NCBI RefSeq assembly: GCF_004193775.1
Contig: NC_041021.1
Location: 1,126,001 to 1,190,000 of the forward strand
Length of the DNA stretch: 64,000 nucleotides
Reading direction: 5' to 3'
DNA from: Glycine soja
Lineage: Eukaryota > Streptophyta > Magnoliopsida > Fabales > Fabaceae
The first letter of the stretch is position 1, and each line of letters begins with the position of its first letter. Position numbers and translations under genes: made by a program. The notes beneath the pieces were generated by a model that was given only the letters and a program-made list of their open reading frames with translations, ran no database searches and was not told where the DNA came from. This document shows positions 59,203 to 64,000 of this stretch, one piece after another.

Positions 59203-59580
59203 AAGGCTTAATTATATTTTTTACATCCAATTTTTTATTTTTTGGTGAATTTTATTTTCAACTTTTAAGAATCTTACGAACTTTATCATTTTTTATTTTA
59301 CTACTAACATAATTGCACTTTTTATTCCAGATTTATTTTTATTTTTATTTTTGTAAATTTTACCCTTAAATTTTTAAATTTTTTGAAGAATTTTACCCCT
59401 AATTTTTTATCTTTTTGGAAAATTTTATTCTTAACTTTTATACTTATTAATAGATAAATGATAGAGGATAAAATTTGCAAGTTTCTTTAAAATTGGAGAT
59501 AAAATATGCTAAATTAAAAAAAATGATGGTAAAATTTGTCAAAAATTAAAAAGTTGGAATCAAAATTACTATTAGGCCTA
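59203..59580. repeat. Small inverted-repeat element (MITE)
   Basis: The left end AAGGCTTAATTATATTTTTT and the right end, read in reverse, TAGGCCTAATAGTAATTTTG are similar inverted repeats. Internal modules (AATTTTACCCTTAAAT; GGAGATAAAATATGC) are also complementary in kind. The total is about 375 bp with no coding potential. The adjacent (AT)n obscures any target duplication. Confidence 0.6.
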
Positions 59581-62500
59581 ATATCAATCATAGTAAATGT
59601 TTTAGAATAAATTTTGCTGAAGTGTTTATGTTTTTTAAGGAACTAAAGTGTTTGTGTTATGTCAAAGAATTATTGGTTTAAATTAATGCGAGATAATTAT
59701 AGCATGATATTGTAGTTTAAAAATAAAAATGTTCCTTTTTAATAAACAGAATCCTTGTTTGTATTTGTTTTTTGTTAAAATAATTTGTCTTTATTTGTAC
59801 ATGTTTGAATCCTAATTTATTTTTCTTTTGAATTTTTTTTCTTCTAACTTTGAATTAAGATTGATTCTTTTTTATAGGATCTTGAGTTGTTTGTTTAATT
59901 GAATGAATTAACTTATTTTCAAATTGCTTAGACAATTGAATGATTTTCTATAATTGATAATGTTAATTCTTGTGTATCCTAGTATGTATTTGTCATTGAT
60001 CATTGATACTTTTTTATTTTTGCCTTTCATTATCATCATCATTGATGATTGTATAAATTGTAAATATTTTTGGTTTTTTTAGTTTGATATTAAGAAATAT
60101 TTTGTATTTTATATTTTTTTAATGAAAATTTAAACATATCTTGCATATAAGATTTCCATTCTCAATTTAAATGAGTATAATAATAAGGAAGTTTAATTAA
60201 TTCAATTAATTGAACATATTGTATGAGTTATTATAAACTCTTGACGTCATACAAAAGGTTTGATATAAATTTATTGAGATATTGAGAAAGTTATAAAGAT
60301 TAATGAGAAATATAGGTTAGGAAAGATGATACATTCATTAATTAAGATTAATGAAAGATAAAGTAGACTTATTGTGAAGGTTTATTTTAAACGGTAGAAT
60401 GATGATAATTAAGCTGAAAGTTTGATGTGGTAATTGGTGAAATTGTTTTGTTAAATTTTATTTATATGAAAATGTTACCTTCATGTAAATTACAAATGAC
60501 TTAAATAATTTTTAGATTTATGATATATATTTGATCTTTGTTTTAAGATTCTGATAAATTTTTTCGTTGTTTTGAGTTTTTAATATATGTTATTTTGTGT
60601 CTTTATTAGGTAAGCGATAGTATAGTAGTGATAATATACATCATCCCAACTATCAATATACATTGAAAGAATCATTGAGATTATATCATATCATCACTTA
60701 ACTAGCGAATTCAGAGTAAAACTTTTAATATATCATGACTCAAAATAACAACAAAATTTTACCAGCAACACAAAATAAAAATCAAATATATATTATTACG
60801 AATTTCAGACATATTTAAATCATTATAAATAGATAGATTTTTTTTCTCCAGAAACCACTTATATATCATTTCATTCATAATCAATTGAACAACACAGGAT
60901 GGAATGTTTGAGAAAAGATGGAGACTAGGAAATATGGAACCGCTTCTGCAGGTGCATGCGTCCTAACAAAACCCAGGACTGAAGCTTGGATTACTCATGA
61001 GTAAGGACCTTATAAATAGATAGATAGTCTTATGATTTCTTCAACTTATAAAGTTTCAACCGAATATTTGATTTTAATTGCAGCAAATTAACCTTTGGGT
61101 TTATAATTTTGATAAACTATAATTCAACTATAAATGAAAAACAATAAGTAAACCTCTATTTTAGTTTCTGACATTATAAGCATTAGTTATATATTTTAAT
61201 AATTGATTTTGCAAACTTCTTACTTGGTTCCTAGTTAACCTTGCAAAGGGTCATTTATTTTTTTAAAAAAATGGTACAAACAAGAGTGAAAAATGCAGTT
61301 AAAAAATAGATGAACATTTTTGTAAAATAAGACACTAAAATAAGGATTTAGTAAAATTATGAATTCAAATAACTAACACTTGCTATATTAAGGAGTACAG
61401 TATACTCAAAAAGTAATGATATAATATATGCTATTAATATAGAATAATAGTGTGATATATAAAATTCAGTTATCAAATAACTAGTATTAATTACCCCAAA
61501 AAATAACAAAAATTAAAATGATGTAGAACTACATTATTTAATAGTAATTTTAATTTAAATCTATCATAATTTATTCAGTGATGTTATTATCTTCGCATTA
61601 ATTAAACAACAATACAATTTCCCTAGGACCAGGCAACCCACCACACAACTTGATGGGGATTCTTAGTACAATTTTGAAGGGCTTCTGGATGTTTAGACCG
61701 TATCATCGTACCCTACGACATACGAAAGATGCTTTCTTAAGTACAATGAGCAATTCACCATTTTGTCCAATTTCATTATTGAAAGGACAAGGTCTTCTAA
61801 TTTGATGAGCCGAGTATATGCATGGACTTCAATTTTGGCCTTTAGTATGTGTTCAATTCCCAAATATTTATTCTGTTTATTTATTTATTGCAAGTATTCC
61901 CACCTTTGTTCACTTTGACGAAGATAAAACATAACCAAAAGAAACTCCAGTTAGTTTAATGGAAGTTGGAAATAAATTGCTATGCCTTAAAACTTTTCTA
62001 TTTTTTTTTTTTGGTGAAATGGGAATATATTAAAACGTTTCAATTAAACTGGAACCAATCTTCAATTATAGTCCTAGAAAAAAAAAATCCCTGAATGATT
62101 AAATTCAAGTACTAGTTCCACATGTACAAACAAACTAAAGTCAGAACAAATCTCTTCTTCACATGCAACAAATTGCTATGCCTTTGAAATTTCACGAACC
62201 CTTCAATCCACGCCGCGATTATCGTTTGTCAAGTCTTCGAAGATATCCAAAAAAAAACACAAAATTATCTTTAAAAAACACACAAAGTCCAATTTATGAA
62301 AGTTTTATAATTTTGGCCTCGTGTGAAGACTAAAGCACGGTTGTTGACAAAATTGAACTTATAGCTTATGGTCTTTTTAAGAGACAAATAGAGTCGTTGG
62401 TTATATTATATTTTATATTTTATGTCCTCTTGAAAGCGAAATGATACGTAGTTTAATGTTTTCTCTTCTGGCCTATTCGTTAAAAAAATTGTCTTTTTTT

Positions 62501-62757
62501 TTTATCTAATGCATGCCTTCTTTGTTGACCAAGGACCCCAATTTCAGGAACAACTATAACTATTAAACCACGTATTTATCTTGAACTCTTTCATTTCAAG
62601 TGTGTGAGCATTACCCCTTTGGTTTTTTGTGAGGAATAATTAAAATCTGTTTCATTTTATCACAAAGTGACATTGATTCTCTATACCCTATAGTGCCTCA
62701 ACCTCACAAAACTAAAAGGCCAAAGAGAAATTTTGTTCAATTGGGGTGCTAGCTATA
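59581..62757. other. Intergenic DNA upstream of the DUF4228 gene
   Basis: No gene is supported. A 28-codon frame at 60918-61004 (METRKYGTASAGACVLTK and ten more residues) is less AT-biased than its surroundings but has no known family. The last 100 bp before the next ATG are probably its leader. Confidence 0.5.
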
Positions 62758-63336
62758 ATGGGTAACACATTTGGTGCGAAGAAAACCACAAAGGTTATGA
62801 AAATTGATGGTGAGACATTCAAATTGAAGACACCAGTGAAAGTTGGGGAAGTGCTTAAGGATCACCCTGGTCTTGTTTTGCTAGATTCTGAGGCGGTTAA
62901 ACACTATGGCGTGAGAGCAAAGCCATTGGAAGCACACAAGGATTTGCAGCCTAAGAGGCTGTATTTTCTTGTGGAGCTTCCGAAGGAGACGACGCCGCGA
63001 AGGGTTCGTTCCGGCATCAACATGAGTGCCAAGGATCGCCTAGAGAGCCTTGTGCTCACTAGAAGGTCTGCCTCTGATCTTTCAATCATGAAACAAAGCA
63101 GCAACACCGATAATAAGGAGAATAGTAATAATGGTGGTGGTGTGAGGTTGAAAATGAGGCTTCCAAAAGCAGAAGTGGAGAAATTGATTCAAGGTTGCAA
63201 GGATGAGGCTGAGGCTGCTGAGAGGATCATGAACCTTTATAAGGCCAATGGAAGCAGAGAAAATGAGGGTGGAACTAAGGAAAATGGTGAAAAGATGGTG
63301 GTGTTGGACCAACAAAGTGTTAAGGAGAGTACAAAG
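62758..63336 (+). CDS. DUF4228/PADRE-domain protein, first exon (may be partial)
   Basis: The ATG at 62758 gives MGNTFGAKKTTKVMKIDGET, the typical N-terminus of plant DUF4228 (PADRE) proteins. The domain continues with LKTPVKVGEVLKDHPGLVLL, GVRAKPLEAHKDLQPKRLYF and LVELPKE. MGN at the start is a likely N-myristoylation site. A disordered, Asn/Glu-rich middle and the conserved segment LKMRLPKAEVEKLIQGCKDE follow. The exon could end at 63336 before GTATGT, after 193 codons in phase 0, because family genes usually have a short last exon with basic residues. I did not find that exon before the window ends. Without splicing the frame reads on to a stop at 63379-63381 (207 residues from this ATG). 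Members respond to pathogens and abiotic stress; the molecular function is unknown. Confidence 0.85.
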
Positions 63337-64000
63337 GTATGTGAAGTTTGTTTTCATGGCATGGTTTTGTCGATTGTTTAATCTTTAAACGTGAGTTTTA
63401 ATGTTAACTGGTTCTTTTTCTATTAATGTTAATTATTAGAATCCTCTTTTGGATTTATACAAAAACTTGCTCTTTTAAACCAGTCTAAGGAATTCGTTGG
63501 AATTTGGTGACAGAGTTATGTTGCATTTAACAATTGTGTCGTATAAAATATGTGAAATTTTAAAAAATTTCATGACGCTATTCCTCCTATTGTTGAACTT
63601 TTTTTAAGAAAAAATTAACTTTTACTTTAGTTTGATAGATTTCATAGTGAAGTAGATTTAAGAAGAGGAGACATTTAGCTTAATTATTTTTACCTTGAAT
63701 GTGAGTGTATTTGAAGATTCAAAGGCCAGATATCAACCACCTTATGTTTTGAAATTTGTCATTATTTTCTCTTCCTAAAATATCTGTTAGGAAAATGATA
63801 TTAGAAATTTCCGGAGGTGGTATATTTGAACAACCATATTAAGGTTTTATTCAGAAAAAAAAAAAAAAAAACATGTTAAGGTTTTCTTTAAGAGTTCTAC
63901 CAAAATTTATGCCTTTAAAACCTTTTTTAATTGAGTTTCGCCAAAATACAAAAAAAAATGATGAACAAACTAATATTAATGGCTGAGAAGCGTCTCAAGA
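63337..64000 (+). other. Probable intron or downstream region of the DUF4228 gene
   Basis: Begins GTATGT, a good splice donor. AT- and T-rich as expected for a plant intron. No acceptor followed by a recognisable PADRE C-terminus was found, so the last exon may lie beyond the window. Confidence 0.45.

Overview
The window is AT-rich plant nuclear DNA with intron-containing genes of plant-specific families (R2R3-MYB, U-box/ARM E3 ligase, DYW-class PPR, DUF4228/PADRE) in a large excess of transposon-derived sequence. The gene sequences look like a legume, and Glycine (soybean) is my best guess. That is inferred from how familiar the proteins look, not from any search.

Layout. (1) 1-9.87 kb: a possible LTR remnant at the left edge, an inverted-repeat element, and a complete three-exon R2R3-MYB of the C2/subgroup-4 repressor type (4717-6191, +). 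(2) 9873-14421: a complete, young Ty1/copia retrotransposon with 184-bp LTRs differing at two positions, a perfect 5-bp target duplication and one uninterrupted gag-pol frame. (3) 15.4-22.1 kb: a nested transposon cluster. Two 2.3-kb solo-LTR-like copies lie in opposite orientation. Between them are a degenerate non-autonomous copia-like element carrying a higher-order minisatellite and the terminal region of a probable CACTA transposon. (4) 22.2-25.0 kb: intron-bearing fragments of three unrelated genes on the same (-) strand: a GRAS/SCARECROW-like gene, sucrose synthase and MCM4. This is the signature of DNA-level gene capture by a transposon. (5) 25-43.8 kb: mostly gene-poor DNA with an orphan Cys-rich reading frame, a Mutator-like element with a 10-bp target duplication, a hAT-like MITE with an 8-bp target duplication plus an inverted second copy, ATC/CAC-rich simple repeats, and a 1.2-kb degenerate minisatellite inside an inverted-repeat block. 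(6) 43.9-46.7 kb: a complete four-exon PUB10/PUB11-type U-box E3 ligase gene (+). (7) 52.0-52.6 kb: a SET-domain pseudogene. (8) 54.4-56.9 kb: an intronless DYW-class PPR gene (+), followed 70 bp later by a 1.1-kb inverted-repeat element. (9) 59-64 kb: an (AT)n tract, a MITE, and the first exon of a DUF4228/PADRE gene (+) that may continue beyond the window.

The intact genes do not form an obvious pathway or cluster. They are independent genes on the + strand separated by repeats. The most unusual part is 15.4-25.0 kb, where nested retroelements, a CACTA-like end and three captured gene fragments sit together. No prokaryotic-type operon, CRISPR array or clear tRNA/rRNA gene was seen. Exon boundaries are from manual splice-site reading and have not been checked against transcripts.
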